64,000 bases of DNA from Actinopolymorpha rutila (GCF_013407855.1 NZ_JACBZH010000001.1:3720001-3784000); one strand, 5' to 3'. Positions 9,233 through 18,372 are shown, counted from the first letter of the stretch. Notes: generated by a model not told the origin, from the letters alone. Translations and numbers: made by a program.

Positions 9233-10185
9233 AGGTGTCCCGCCTCGGCCTGGGAATGATGAGCTACGGCGACCCCGCGCGCCTGCGCTGGAGCCTCGCC
9301 GAGGATGCGGCCGAACCCATCGTGCGCCGGGCGGTCGAGGCCGGCGTTACGTTCTTCGACACCGCCGACATGTACTCCGGTGGGGCCAGCGAGGAGATCA
9401 CCGGACGCCTGCTGCGCAAGCTGTTCGGGAAGCGCGACGACTACGTGCTCGCGACCAAGGTCTACTACCCGACCGGCCACGGCCCCAACGACCGCGGCCT
9501 GTCCCGGGCCCACGTCCTGGCCGCGGTGGACGCGTCCCTGCGCCGGCTGGGCACCGACCACATCGACCTGTACCAGCTCCACCGCTGGGACCCCGAGACT
9601 CCGATCGAGGAGACGTTGGCCGCCCTGGACGATGTCGTACGCGCGGGGAAGGTGCGCTACCTCGGTGCGTCCCTGATGTACGCATGGCAGTTCGCGAAGG
9701 CGCAGTACACCGCGCGGCTGGGCGGATGGACCCAGTTCGTGTCCATGCAGACCCGGTACAACCTCGTCTACCGCGAGGAGGAACGGGAGATTCTGCCGCA
9801 GTGCGCAGACCTCGGCGTCGGCGTTCTGCCGTACAGCCCGCTGGCCGGTGGCGACCTCGCCCGTGTCGGGCTGCACGCAGGCGGGACTCCCAGCGCACGA
9901 GCTGCCGTCCGGGGGTCCCGGGCACGCGCCGACGGCGACACCGGCAACAGTCAGGAGGTCCTTCACGCGCTGGCCGCGGTAGCGGCGGTTCGCGGTGTCC
10001 CGCCCGCGTGCATCGCACTGGCCTGGCTGCTCGGTCGGCCAGCCGTGAACGCGCCGATCGTGGGGGCGACCAGGCAAGGCCACCTTGACGAGGCCGTCGC
10101 CGCGCTCGACCTGGTGCTCGACGAAGAGGAGACCAAGCGCCTGGAGGAGCCGTACCACCCGCGTGCGCCGTACGGCTACTCCTGA
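9199..10185 (+). CDS. Aldo/keto reductase
   Basis: The 328-residue protein has the NADPH-dependent (beta/alpha)8 aldo/keto reductase fold. The catalytic tetrad is visible: Asp and Tyr in FFDTADMYSGG (about residues 51-58), Lys in LATKVYY (about 90) and His in LYQLHRWD (about 125). It resembles the voltage-channel beta-subunit/YajO branch of the family. AGGAAGGA lies eight bases before the ATG at 9199, and the start is inside the preceding EamA gene. Coupling to an exporter suggests a shared substrate pathway, but the carbonyl substrate is not identifiable. Confidence 0.88.
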   Translation: MQYVRLGSSGLKVSRLGLGMMSYGDPARLRWSLAEDAAEPIVRRAVEAGVTFFDTADMYSGGASEEITGRLLRKLFGKRDDYVLATKVYYPTGHGPNDRGLSRAHVLAAVDASLRRLGTDHIDLYQLHRWDPETPIEETLAALDDVVRAGKVRYLGASLMYAWQFAKAQYTARLGGWTQFVSMQTRYNLVYREEEREILPQCADLGVGVLPYSPLAGGDLARVGLHAGGTPSARAAVRGSRARADGDTGNSQEVLHALAAVAAVRGVPPACIALAWLLGRPAVNAPIVGATRQGHLDEAVAALDLVLDEEETKRLEEPYHPRAPYGYS

Positions 10186-10224
10186 CGCCCTGCTGCGACC
10201 TGGTCTGCCGGAAACGCGGCTCGG

Positions 10225-11208
10225 TTACGAGCTCTCCTCGTCGAACCAGCGAGCCCGGTAGATCTGGGCGCCTGGAAGGACCTTCTCCTCCGTACTGTCC
10301 GCACCGACGAACAGGTCCACCGAGTCGGTGCACCAGCTGCACGGGTTGCCGGCCTTCGGCGTGGTCTCCAGCACGGTGCCGGTGGCCGCGTCCGTTCCCA
10401 CACTCTTGATGTTGAGCGCGTAAAGCTCACGTTGACGGGGGAAGCCGACGAACGTCCCGGTGGACTTCTGGAACTGGTGGACGCCGTACACGGTGGTGAG
10501 CCACAGCCGGTCGGGGTCGCCGGCCACCGGCCCGAGGTCGTGGCCCCAGTTGGTAGGCAGGTTGTACGCCGCCTGCTGGGTCAGGGTCGGCGCCGCCGGT
10601 GTGCCGCCCACGGCGTACTTCACCAGCAGGTGGTCGCCGATGGCCCACAGGACGGACAGCCGCGCGTCCCACCAGACCTCGTGCGCGCCGGGCAGCGCGG
10701 CCTCGACGTAGGTGTCGGAATGCCTGCCCTGGCTCGCGGTGTAGACGCGGATCCAGCTGCCGTTGCTGGCGGCCACCGCGATGTTGCCGTCGGGCAGGAG
10801 TTCGATGCCGTGCGGGTTGGGACTTCGCCCGAGATCGACCGACCACGCCACCGGCCCCTTGTCCGAGTAGGGCACCGAGGCGAGCAGCCCGTAGGAGTCG
10901 GTGACCAGGACGTACTGACGGCCGTCGGCGCCCGTACGCAGGCGAGCGTCGTCGGGCAGCCCCCAGGACTTGCTGGTGTCGCCGGCGTCGCTGTCGGCGC
11001 TCGGCTGCCACGACCACAGGGTGGCGTTGGAGTTCGCCCAGCGCTTGGTGCTGTCCAGCACCACGACGCGGTCACTGGCCTGCTCGGTGACGATGATGGG
11101 TGCGGGGCTGGGGCGGCCGGAGGCCGTGGCCGCGGTGGCGGGCCCGGCGACGGTCGCGGCCAACAGACAGGCGGACACTCCGGCGAGGATGCCGCGGGTC
11201 ACACGCAT
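10225..11208 (-). CDS. Secreted DUF6528-like beta-propeller protein
   Basis: The 327-residue protein begins with a classical Sec signal peptide (hydrophobic residues 5-25, cleavage near ATAATA). It then continues with repeated short blocks of the type LLPDGNIAVAAS, HEVWWDARLSVLWAIG and DPDRLWLTTVYGVHQF, which suggest a propeller-like repeat fold. It resembles the uncharacterised DUF6528 family found beside sugar-utilisation genes. A CSWC motif near the C terminus may form a disulfide. The gene follows an RpiR/MurR regulator by 12 bases in the same direction. A role in extracellular sugar handling is inference. Confidence 0.65.
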   Translation of the reverse strand: MRVTRGILAGVSACLLAATVAGPATAATASGRPSPAPIIVTEQASDRVVVLDSTKRWANSNATLWSWQPSADSDAGDTSKSWGLPDDARLRTGADGRQYVLVTDSYGLLASVPYSDKGPVAWSVDLGRSPNPHGIELLPDGNIAVAASNGSWIRVYTASQGRHSDTYVEAALPGAHEVWWDARLSVLWAIGDHLLVKYAVGGTPAAPTLTQQAAYNLPTNWGHDLGPVAGDPDRLWLTTVYGVHQFQKSTGTFVGFPRQRELYALNIKSVGTDAATGTVLETTPKAGNPCSWCTDSVDLFVGADSTEEKVLPGAQIYRARWFDEESS

Positions 11209-11220
11209 GCTCGTTCTCCT

Positions 11221-12162
11221 TCAGTGGTGGGGATTCGAGGTGCGACGAGACTTTCGTGCCGGCCCGACCTGGTAGCGCGCGGTGGCGGCACCGGCCAGGT
11301 CGAGCAGTTGCCGGGCGGACTCGGCCCGGAGCTGTGCCACCCGCACGTATAGCGCGTCGGTGACGAACAGTTGTGCATGCCGCCCGGCGGTGCCGCGATA
11401 GCGGTAGGTCGCCGTACGGGCGGTGGTGGCCAGCGTGACGTCGGCGCCGACAGCCAGCGGAGACGCGGCGCTGCTGGTGACGGCGGCCGTGGTCGCGCCG
11501 CGGGAGCGGGCCAGGTCGAGGAGTTCGATCGCCTGCACCGCACGGCCGGAGTGGCTGATCGCGATCGCGACGTCGTTCGGTCCCAAGGTCACGGCGTACG
11601 CGGCGGCGGTGTGAACATCGGCGGAGGTGAGCGTCGGAACGCCGATACCGGTGAGCTGGGTGGCGAGGTAGTGCGCGACGTCGGCGCTTCCCCCGAACGC
11701 GAAGACCTGCACCTGACCTGCCTCGGCCACGGCGCCGGCCAGCCGGTCGAGGTCCGCGGTGTCGAGGAGTTGCGCCGTACGCCTGATCGCGTGCACCGTC
11801 GACGACGCGAGCAGCGCCACCGTCGTCTCGGCATCGGCGTCGGCCGGTATGTCACCGGTCGGGTCGGCGTCCGGGTCGTGACGGCCTGCCGAGCCACCTC
11901 GGCCCGCCTCACCCGCGAGCGCCAACCGGAGTTCGGTGTAGCCGGCGAGGCCGAGCATCCGGCAGAAGCGGTTGACGCTGGCGGTGGAGGTGCCGGTGCG
12001 TTCGGCCAGTTCCTCGATCCCGATCCGGGCGACCAGGGCCCCGTCCTCACTGATGACGTCGCCGATCCGGCGGGCGGTGGGAGTGAGGGTGTCACGCATC
12101 GACGCGATCCGCTCCAGCAGCGTGGCGTCGGAGTTCGCCCCGTTCGCCCCCGTTGATCCCAT
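11221..12162 (-). CDS. MurR/RpiR-family transcriptional regulator
   Basis: The 313-residue protein has an N-terminal RpiR helix-turn-helix (residues about 15-85, including LAERTGTSTASVNRFCRMLGL) and a C-terminal SIS sugar-phosphate-binding domain (about 125-275, including VFAFGGSADVAHYLATQL and AISHSGRAVQAIELLDLARSRGA). Such regulators respond to phosphorylated sugars or amino sugars. The DUF6528 gene follows 12 bases downstream and is probably in the same transcript. A strong sigma-A-like promoter stands immediately upstream and would give a leaderless mRNA. Confidence 0.88.
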   Translation of the reverse strand: MGSTGANGANSDATLLERIASMRDTLTPTARRIGDVISEDGALVARIGIEELAERTGTSTASVNRFCRMLGLAGYTELRLALAGEAGRGGSAGRHDPDADPTGDIPADADAETTVALLASSTVHAIRRTAQLLDTADLDRLAGAVAEAGQVQVFAFGGSADVAHYLATQLTGIGVPTLTSADVHTAAAYAVTLGPNDVAIAISHSGRAVQAIELLDLARSRGATTAAVTSSAASPLAVGADVTLATTARTATYRYRGTAGRHAQLFVTDALYVRVAQLRAESARQLLDLAGAATARYQVGPARKSRRTSNPHH

Positions 12163-12170
12163 GCGGGCAA

Positions 12171-12199
12171 TATTTACATCGAGTACGCTGAGGCGTCAA
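12171..12199 (-). promoter_or_regulatory. Promoter of the RpiR-DUF6528 operon
   Basis: On the minus strand, TTGACG (12194-12199) and TAAATA (12171-12176) are separated by 17 bases. The -10 element ends eight bases before the ATG at 12162, so transcription would begin at or within a base or two of the start codon. The region is AT-rich compared with its surroundings. Confidence 0.65.
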
Positions 12200-12303
12200 T
12201 CATTTCCACCACGTGTTCAGCAACGCGCCGGCAGGTGTTCGCATCGGGTCGGCAACCGTGCCCAGCAAGGTGTTCAGCAACGAGTCCAGCCATGGAGGAT
12301 CTG

Positions 12304-13035
12304 GTGTCGCCAGCCGATTTCGCCTCGTCGTCCACCGCCCTGCTCGTCGACGTGGGCGGAGTTCTTCTGCTGCCCAACGCGGCCCTGCTCACCCCGGTCG
12401 TCGCCCGGCACGGCGGTGCAGGCACCGAGGAGGAGTTCCTGCGGGCGCACTACGCCGCCCACAACGCGGCGTTCCCTGCCCGGGGCGCGCTGCGCGACTA
12501 TTACGAACTGCTGCCGAGGTTCGCGGGCGTTCCGGCCGATCGGCTGCCGGCCGCGGTCGAGGACTATCGCGCGGTCTCCCGTACGCGAAACATGTGGCAC
12601 GCACCGGACCCCGCTTCCAGGGCCGCGCTCGCCGAGTTCACCGGCGAGGAGGTGCGCGTGGCGATCGTGTCGCAGGCGGACGGGCGGATCGCCCGGATGC
12701 TGCGCGAGGCGGCGATGTGCCAGGAGGGCGAGGGCCCGGGTGTGACGGTCGACGCGGTACTGGACAGCGCGGTGGTCGGCTACGACAAGCCCGACCCGCG
12801 CTTCTTCCGGGCTGCTCTGGACGCGGTCGGCACCACCTGCGACCGAGCGGTCCACGTCGGCGACACCGTGCCGGCGGATGTCCGCGGCGCCCAGGCCGCG
12901 GACATCCTGGCCGTGCACTACGACCCGTACGACGACTGCGACGACCCCGGCGACCACGAGCACGTACGGACCCTCGCCGAGGTCCGGGCCTTCCTTCCGG
13001 CCCCGGTCAGGTGCTCGCCGCGCGCCGCTGGTTGA
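12304..13035 (+). CDS. HAD-superfamily hydrolase
   Basis: The 243-residue protein is a haloacid-dehalogenase-type hydrolase, probably a small-molecule phosphatase. Motif I is atypical: LLVDVGGVLLL keeps one Asp but has Gly-Gly where many family members have Asp-Gly-Thr. The motif III/IV region is clear (VGYDKPDPRFF and VHVGDTVPADVRGAQAAD). The start is taken as GTG 12304 because GGAGGA lies five bases upstream, although an ATG at 12292 overlaps that same element. It has a paralog at 30846-31568. Its 3' end overlaps the convergent SDR pseudogene by 29 bases. Confidence 0.8.
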   Translation: MSPADFASSSTALLVDVGGVLLLPNAALLTPVVARHGGAGTEEEFLRAHYAAHNAAFPARGALRDYYELLPRFAGVPADRLPAAVEDYRAVSRTRNMWHAPDPASRAALAEFTGEEVRVAIVSQADGRIARMLREAAMCQEGEGPGVTVDAVLDSAVVGYDKPDPRFFRAALDAVGTTCDRAVHVGDTVPADVRGAQAADILAVHYDPYDDCDDPGDHEHVRTLAEVRAFLPAPVRCSPRAAG

Positions 13036-13995
13036 ACCTGCGCGCGGCCGAACGCCCCATCGTGGTGAGGCCACGGAGCACCCTGGAGTCCGTCCGCTCC
13101 TGTGCCCGGTGACCGGGCTCGGCGCCCGTCTGCCCGGGATCGGCGGGCGGGCCGGGCAGCAACGGGCGGACCAGGCCGAGCAGTCTGTTCGTCGTACCCG
13201 GCATCAACCCGGCCACCCTGGCGCCGAGGATCGCGGCCGGGGTGAGCGTGACCTCCGCTCGCCCGGCCAGGCCAGCCGCCACGATCCGGCGGGCGGCGCG
13301 TTCGGCGTCCATCGACAGCAGTGGCGCGCTGGCCGCGGCGGAGAACCAGCCGTACTCCTTGGTCGACCGGCCCGCGAACGACGCGCGCACGTGGGAGCCG
13401 GTGCGCATCAGCCCGGGCACGACGGTGGTGACGGAGATGCCGCTGCCCGCGAGTTCGGCGCGCAGCCCCTCGGAGAAGCCGACCGCCCCGAACTTCGCCA
13501 CGGAGTACGGCAGGAGGTGCGGCACCGCGAGCTTCCCGCCGATCGACGTGACGTTCACGATCCGGCCGCTGCGGCGTGCGCGGAGGTGCGGCAGCGCCGC
13601 GAGCGTGACCTGCACCGGGCCGAGGCACATGGTGTCCAGCGCGTCCCGGAACGCCTCGACGGTCACCGACTCCAGCGGCCCGACCTGGATGACGCCCGCC
13701 ACGTTGACCACGACGTCGAGCCCGCCACGTTGACCACGAGGTCGAGCCCGCCGCGGTGGCCGATCGCGCGGGCGACCAGGTACTCGACCTCCTGCGCGTT
13801 TCGTACGTCACAGGGAACGGCCAGCACGTCGGCGCCGCGGGCGGTCAGGTCGTCCCGCGCGGCGTACAGGTCGTCGGCCGTACGCGCGCACAGCACCAGG
13901 GAGTAGCCGCGCCGGGCGAGTTCGCGTGCCACCAGCAGACCGAGTCCGCGCGAGGCGCCGGTCACCAGGGCTGTTCGGGGCGTTGGTACTTCCAT
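13007..13995 (-). pseudogene. Short-chain dehydrogenase/reductase, disrupted by a 26-bp tandem duplication
   Basis: The N-terminal part, from ATG 13995, has the Rossmann motif TGASRGLG near residue 13 and reads as far as LDLVVNVA. The reading frame is then thrown off, and the remaining SDR sequence continues in another frame to 13007. That remainder includes VNVAGVIQVGPL, the Ser of VNVTSIGG and the YSVAK catalytic Tyr-Lys pair. The cause is a direct 26-bp duplication at 13701-13752. Removing one copy restores a normal SDR with a C-terminal extension of about 70 residues. The two copies differ by one base, which is mild evidence against a simple assembly slip. The enzyme as written would be inactive. 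Confidence 0.82.
13701..13752. repeat. 26-bp tandem duplication inside the SDR gene
   Basis: Two adjacent 26-bp units lie at 13701-13726 and 13727-13752. They are identical except for one base (c at 13714, g at 13740). The unit encodes the GLDVVVNVA segment of the SDR. Because 26 is not a multiple of three, the second copy changes the frame. Confidence 0.9.
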
Positions 13996-14133
13996 CGGAT
14001 CTCCACCGCCCTCGGGGCATGTCGCGAAGGGGGACCAGCCTGGTGGTCCGGGTCGAAGATCGCGTACCCGAGGTGCCGTCGGTGAAACGGCCGCACGTGT
14101 CTGCCGGGTCAGGGACTCCGGTGAGCCGTGGGC

Positions 14134-14562
14134 TCAGGCGAACGGGGATCCACCGCTGGTGGTGCCGGCCAGTGCGTCGTCGACCGTGGGGTAGATGTCG
14201 AACGCGACGTCGAGGCCGGTGAGGTGCAGGAGCTTGGTCGGTCCCCGGCGAGGCGCGCAGATGCGCACCGGAACGTGCTCGGCGTGGGCGCGGCGCTGGA
14301 CGTCGACCAGGACGTCGAGTCCGCCGGAGTCGAGGAAGGGCACGTCCGCCAGCGACAGCACGACCATCGCCGGTCGTTCGTCGAGCAGGTGGTTCAGCTC
14401 CTGGGACAGCTGTGCCGAGGTGGCCTGGTCCACTTCGCCGGTCACGGACGCGACGAGAGCGCCGGCTCCGGTGTGGATCGAACTGATGCGGATCTCGGGG
14501 TCGGCAGCGCCGGCATGGTGTACGCCGGTGGCCTTTGTCTGCGTGGTCTTCTTGGTCGACAC
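14134..14562 (-). CDS. STAS-domain anti-sigma-factor antagonist
   Basis: The 142-residue protein has a single STAS domain. The phosphorylatable serine is in VPFLDSGGLDVLVDVQRRA near residue 78, and the preceding strand VVLSLADV is typical of SpoIIAA/RsbV-like antagonists. In partner-switching pathways such a protein, when dephosphorylated, binds an anti-sigma kinase and frees a sigma factor. No partner kinase or sigma gene is adjacent. A link to the neighbouring gas-vesicle operon is only positional. The N-terminal 25 residues are Thr/Lys/His-rich and look disordered. Confidence 0.83.
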   Translation of the reverse strand: MSTKKTTQTKATGVHHAGAADPEIRISSIHTGAGALVASVTGEVDQATSAQLSQELNHLLDERPAMVVLSLADVPFLDSGGLDVLVDVQRRAHAEHVPVRICAPRRGPTKLLHLTGLDVAFDIYPTVDDALAGTTSGGSPFA

Positions 14563-14830
14563 GGGTTCGCTCCGTTCGCTGGGACTGGGCCGGAAGCGCG
14601 CCGTTCTCCCCCACCGTAGGCCAGGGAAGCCGAAGCGGCCACCTGAGCGTGGTTCGGCGCCCCGAGGTGCGCACCGGAACAGTGGTGCGCGTCACCATCG
14701 CCGGGTCGTCAGACGGCGCAGGGCGCCCGGAAGGCCGGTCGAAACCGGCACTTCACGAGCGCCCTGTGTCGTTGCGAGGTGACAGTCGGGAGTACGTGTG
14801 GACTCCCGACCGGTCCGCCGATTGGTCCCG

Positions 14831-16015
14831 TCAGCGAACCGCCTCGGCGCGGCGGCGCCGCCGACGGCGTGGGGAAGGTCCGCGGCCGTTGCCGTTCCCG
14901 GCCGAGGTGTCGTCCGCCTCGTCGTCGGGCTCGTCGTCCTCGTCTCCGTACTCGTCGTCGGGCTCGTCGTCCTCGTCTCCGTACTCGTCGTCGTACTCGT
15001 CGTCGGCGTCCCGGTCGTCTTCCGGCTCGTCGTCGTCGAGTTCGTCGTCGAACCCGTCCTCGTCCTCGTCGTCCTCGTCGTCGCGGGGTTCGTCCGCGTC
15101 GTCGTCCTCCGACTCCTCGTCGTCGAGGTCGTCGAGGTCGTCGTCCTCGGAACCATCCTGGTCGTCCGGTCGCCGGTCCTGCCGACCGAACTCGTCCTCG
15201 CGGCGGTAGTCGTCGTCCTCGTCCGGCTCGCGAACCACTTCGCCGTCGCGGATCTCACCGCGCCACGACCCGGAGGCCTCCCCCTGGATCGTCACGAACC
15301 GGCGGAAGTGCTTGAGGTCCAGGCGGACCCGACGGCCGAACGCCCGCCAGATGTTCGCCGTCTTCTCGAACAGCCCCTTGGGGTAGTACTCCATGACGAG
15401 GAGGAGCATCGTCAGGTCGTCGGCCAGCGGGTGGAAGGTGACGACACCCTTGGTCGTGCCCTTGGCACCTTCGGTCGTCCAGGCGATCTTGCGGTCAGGA
15501 ATCTGCTCGGTGACCCGCGCGCTCCAGCTCCGCTTGGACCACCAGACCTTGCCGCGCCAGTTGCTCTCCACCTCGTCCTTGGCGTCGACACCCTCGACAC
15601 CCTTCATGAACGAGCCGAACTCCTGGAACTGCGACCACTGGTCGTACACCACCGACACCGGCGCACCGATCTCGATGTCCTCGATGATGTTGATCAGCTT
15701 CGGCCCTGAGCGACCGCCGCCGAACAGGCCCTTGATCTTGTTCTTCAGGCCCTGGCCGAGTGCGCTCATGCCGGCCCTCAGCGGCGACTTGCCCTCGAGC
15801 AGCGCCTGAACTCCGGTCATCATCGCGCTGGGGTTCTCGGCCTGCTCCTCGAGCCCCTTGGTCAACGAACCGAGCTTGCCGCTGACCGACTCGACAAGCT
15901 CCGATCCGCGGGCGGCGGCGTACTCCTTCGCCTCGTCGGTGAGGCGCTCGACGGCAGGGCTCTTCAACAGAGCCTTACCGACGTCCCCCAGGAGCGAGCT
16001 CTTCTTGGAAGCCAC
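14831..16015 (-). CDS. gvpZ: Gas-vesicle-linked SRPBCC protein with acidic tail (GvpZ-like, copy 1)
   Basis: The 394-residue protein has three parts. An N-terminal helical region (1-100) is followed by an SRPBCC/START-type domain (about 105-255, with NIIEDIEIGAPVSVVYDQW and EVESNWRGKVWW). Last comes a disordered Asp/Glu-rich stretch (about 260-380) ending in a run of arginines. SRPBCC proteins form a hydrophobic cavity, and actinobacterial gas-vesicle clusters commonly carry one. The symbol follows my recollection of Streptomyces naming and is tentative. The gene is the last of the operon, 14 bases after the GvpY-like gene. A larger paralog is at 23181-24776, with close agreement across the SRPBCC domain and divergence in the tail. 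Confidence 0.75.
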   Translation of the reverse strand: MASKKSSLLGDVGKALLKSPAVERLTDEAKEYAAARGSELVESVSGKLGSLTKGLEEQAENPSAMMTGVQALLEGKSPLRAGMSALGQGLKNKIKGLFGGGRSGPKLINIIEDIEIGAPVSVVYDQWSQFQEFGSFMKGVEGVDAKDEVESNWRGKVWWSKRSWSARVTEQIPDRKIAWTTEGAKGTTKGVVTFHPLADDLTMLLLVMEYYPKGLFEKTANIWRAFGRRVRLDLKHFRRFVTIQGEASGSWRGEIRDGEVVREPDEDDDYRREDEFGRQDRRPDDQDGSEDDDLDDLDDEESEDDDADEPRDDEDDEDEDGFDDELDDDEPEDDRDADDEYDDEYGDEDDEPDDEYGDEDDEPDDEADDTSAGNGNGRGPSPRRRRRRRAEAVR

Positions 16016-16029
16016 CCGGATCTCCTTCC

Positions 16030-16713
16030 TCAGCCTCGCGACCGAGCCTGCCGGCCAGAGCCGGAACCCTGACGGCGGGAAGCCGCCGAACGGGTCCTGC
16101 TCGCGGCCCGGCGGGGCGCGTCCGAACTCGGGCGCCTACGGCGCGGCTTCTCCTCCGAGTCGTCCCCACGGCTTTCGCGGGGGCGACGCCGCGGCCGCTC
16201 GCGGCGCTCGGCCGCGGGCTCCTCGGCGTCGCCGGACTCCTCGGCGTCGTCGGCGTCGTCCACTTCGTCCGTGGGCTCGTCCTCGTCGACCTGGTCGCCG
16301 GCGCGGTCGTCCGCCTCGTCGTCGTACTCGTCGTCGTAGTCGTCGTCGAGTTCGTCCTCGACACCCTGGGTGGCCTCGCCGGCCTTGTCCTTCAGCTTCG
16401 AGGACTTGTCGGTCAGGGAGCTGGTACGCGACTGCAGGCCGTCGGACAGCCGGGTGAGCTGCGACTCCAGCGTTGCCAACGCCGCCTTGCGGCCGGCGTC
16501 GGCCACCGGGCCGCGCAACTGGTCGCCGAGCTGGGTGATCTGTGGCGTGCTGGCCAGCCTGAGCACGCCCTCGCGGACGAGCTCACGCGGCTGAAGGCCG
16601 AGCTCCTTACCGGCGAGCCACAGCGCGAGACTCAGTGCCGCCTTGCCCTTCTTCGTCCTGCCAAGGAGGTATCCCCCGGCGACCGCGACAGCGATCTTGG
16701 TCCTGTCATCCAC
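16030..16713 (-). CDS. gvpY: Gas-vesicle-linked GvpY-like protein, copy 1
   Basis: The 227-residue protein starts with a conserved domain (1-100) opening with GGYLLGRTKKGKAA and continuing through LWLAGKELGLQPRELVREGVL. An acidic block (about 120-165) comes next, and then an Arg/Ser-rich basic block (about 166-227). The N-terminal hydrophobic glycine segment followed by RTKKG could sit at a membrane or vesicle surface. The function is unknown, and the name is tentative, based on gene order in actinomycete gvp clusters. The paralog at 24839-27418 shares the first 100 residues but has enormously longer charged tails. Confidence 0.7.
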   Translation of the reverse strand: MDDRTKIAVAVAGGYLLGRTKKGKAALSLALWLAGKELGLQPRELVREGVLRLASTPQITQLGDQLRGPVADAGRKAALATLESQLTRLSDGLQSRTSSLTDKSSKLKDKAGEATQGVEDELDDDYDDEYDDEADDRAGDQVDEDEPTDEVDDADDAEESGDAEEPAAERRERPRRRPRESRGDDSEEKPRRRRPSSDAPRRAASRTRSAASRRQGSGSGRQARSRG

Positions 16714-16794
16714 GGTGTTCTCCTCTCGGTTACGGCGAAAGATCCGGCCTCGTCGCCGCAGTCCCCCGCGGCGAAGATCTTCCGACCGTGAGTC

Positions 16795-17550
16795 TCACCA
16801 GCCCCAGCGGGACTGTTGAGACTGAGCTGTAGTCGACGCGTCGGCCATTCCGATCGCGTCGAAGCTGTAGAGCGGCAACGGTCCGACGTACTCGAGCTCG
16901 GCCAGCCCGTCCACCTCGTTGGTGAGCGCCCTGACCGCCTCGTCCAGCTCGTCCAACCGCTCCCGGCGGACGAGGAGGGCCACCTGCTCCCAGCCCTCCT
17001 CCGACGAGCTGATCGACTTCGTGTCCTCGGTGAGTTCGCCCATCGTCGCGACCCAGGCCGCGACGAGCTGGGACCGTTGTTCGGTGAGCCGCTGGGCGAC
17101 GAGCTGCCCGACCTCGATGCGTTCGGACATCTCGCTGCCCGGCCCACCGCGGCCGGCCGCCGCCCGCAGCTCGGGGTCCTCCCTGAACAGCCGCGCGACG
17201 GCCTCGTCGGTGAGGGTGAACGTGAGCCGGAGCTCGACGAGATCAGCGGTTGCCTCCAGCGCCCGCGCGAACTCCTCGGCCGCCGGGGCGAGCACCTCCG
17301 AGCGCACCGCGTCCACGTCGGGCGCGACCGTTCCGAAACGGAGCGGCAGCACGGGCCCGCCGCGTACCAACTCGACCAGGGCGTCGAGGTACTTCACCGC
17401 GTCGTCCTCGGTCAGCTCGTCCTCTCCGGCGACCTCCCGGGCCAGGACGGCCAGGTCGCCGTCCTCGACGATCTGGTACTCCCCGTCGGAGAGCTCACCC
17501 TGTTCGTCGATCTCGCGGCCCGCCGGGACCACTCCGTGCAACAACAACAT
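16795..17550 (-). CDS. gvpF: Gas vesicle protein GvpF/GvpL family (GvpF)
   Basis: The 251-residue protein belongs to the GvpF/L family, which helps gas-vesicle assembly and can bind GvpA. The family core is visible as LPLRFGTVAPDVDAV near residue 82, with a C-terminal GPLPLYSFDAIGM end. The ATG at 17550 is chosen because GGAGGAG lies eight bases upstream and the start is one base after the gvpA stop, implying coupled translation. A longer frame would run back into gvpA and is rejected. It differs substantially from the second family member at 18580-19365. Confidence 0.87.
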   Translation of the reverse strand: MLLLHGVVPAGREIDEQGELSDGEYQIVEDGDLAVLAREVAGEDELTEDDAVKYLDALVELVRGGPVLPLRFGTVAPDVDAVRSEVLAPAAEEFARALEATADLVELRLTFTLTDEAVARLFREDPELRAAAGRGGPGSEMSERIEVGQLVAQRLTEQRSQLVAAWVATMGELTEDTKSISSSEEGWEQVALLVRRERLDELDEAVRALTNEVDGLAELEYVGPLPLYSFDAIGMADASTTAQSQQSRWGW

Positions 17551-17551
17551 C

Positions 17552-18025
17552 TCAGGACTCCTCCGCAGGCTGACGGCTCGCACGCCGCGACCGCGGTGCG
17601 CTCCGGCTCGACGAGGCCCTCCGGCGGGTGGTGGACCGCTGCTCCCGGCCGGAGTCGTCGTCCTCGTCGTCGTCATCGTCGTCGTCGGAGGAGAAGGACT
17701 CCTTGATTCCGCTGATGGCGCCCTTGGTCTTGCTGCCGGAGGAGTTGCCGTCCCCGGTCACCTCCCGGACCAGCCCCGGAAGGCCGGCCACCTGGTCCTC
17801 CTGCTGGCCGAGGTCCAGCCGGTTGACCGCTTCGGCGAACCGGAGGTAGGTGTCCACGCTCGCGATCACGATCCGGGCGTCGATGGTGAGGATCTCGATA
17901 CCCACGAGCGCGACGCGAACGTAGGCGTCGATGACGATGCCCTTGTCGAGGATCACCTCGAGGACATCGGCCAGACTGCTCGGTCGGGGCGCACGGTTGA
18001 TTCCTTGCGTCGCTACAGCTGCCAT
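17552..18025 (-). CDS. gvpA: Gas vesicle structural protein GvpA (copy 1) with charged C-terminal extension
   Basis: GvpA polymerises to form the ribs of the protein-shelled gas vesicle. The family core is residues about 14-70, with [20 protein letters not shown], the [20 protein letters not shown] segment and a second helix. Canonical GvpA is about 70-75 residues, but actinomycete forms carry extensions. This one has 157 residues in total, with a run of acidic residues (about 113-125) followed by an Arg/Ser-rich tail. Its start overlaps the gvpK end by 13 bases, and GGGAGG lies upstream. The second copy at 27482-27916 is nearly identical over the core. Confidence 0.92.
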   Translation of the reverse strand: MAAVATQGINRAPRPSSLADVLEVILDKGIVIDAYVRVALVGIEILTIDARIVIASVDTYLRFAEAVNRLDLGQQEDQVAGLPGLVREVTGDGNSSGSKTKGAISGIKESFSSDDDDDDDEDDDSGREQRSTTRRRASSSRSAPRSRRASRQPAEES

Positions 18026-18372
18026 GGCTTGTTGTGCCTCCCTGTGGTGTCGAGCCGTTCGTGTTCGTCGAGCAGGTCGTCGACGTCGACCGGGAGCCGG
18101 AGTCCTTCGCGTTCGACCCCGAAGATCTCCCGAAGCTCGGCGAACTTGTCTTCCAGTGCGAGCAGCGCCTCCCCCAGGCGTTCGATTTCCTCGTCGTTCA
18201 GGCTTCCGCCGTCCATTCGCCGGATCGCCTGGCGCTCCAGGAGGTCACGGACGAGTTCGAGCAGAGCCACGACGAGTTGCCCGAGGCCCCTACCGAGGTC
18301 CTCGGCGTTCGCGTCGATGCGAGGGGTGCGCCGCAGGTCCGGCAGCCGCGGCAGGTGTGCCGGTTCGCTCAT
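18013..18372 (-). CDS. gvpK: Gas vesicle protein GvpK
   Basis: The 119-residue protein matches GvpK, an accessory protein needed for vesicle formation. The family segments are [27 protein letters not shown] and [28 protein letters not shown]. The protein is predicted soluble and mostly helical, and the length is usual for actinobacterial GvpK. The start overlaps the preceding gvpS stop (ATGA) and the end overlaps gvpA by 13 bases. This supports a single polycistronic, translationally coupled transcript. Confidence 0.9.
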   Translation of the reverse strand: MSEPAHLPRLPDLRRTPRIDANAEDLGRGLGQLVVALLELVRDLLERQAIRRMDGGSLNDEEIERLGEALLALEDKFAELREIFGVEREGLRLPVDVDDLLDEHERLDTTGRHNKPWQL

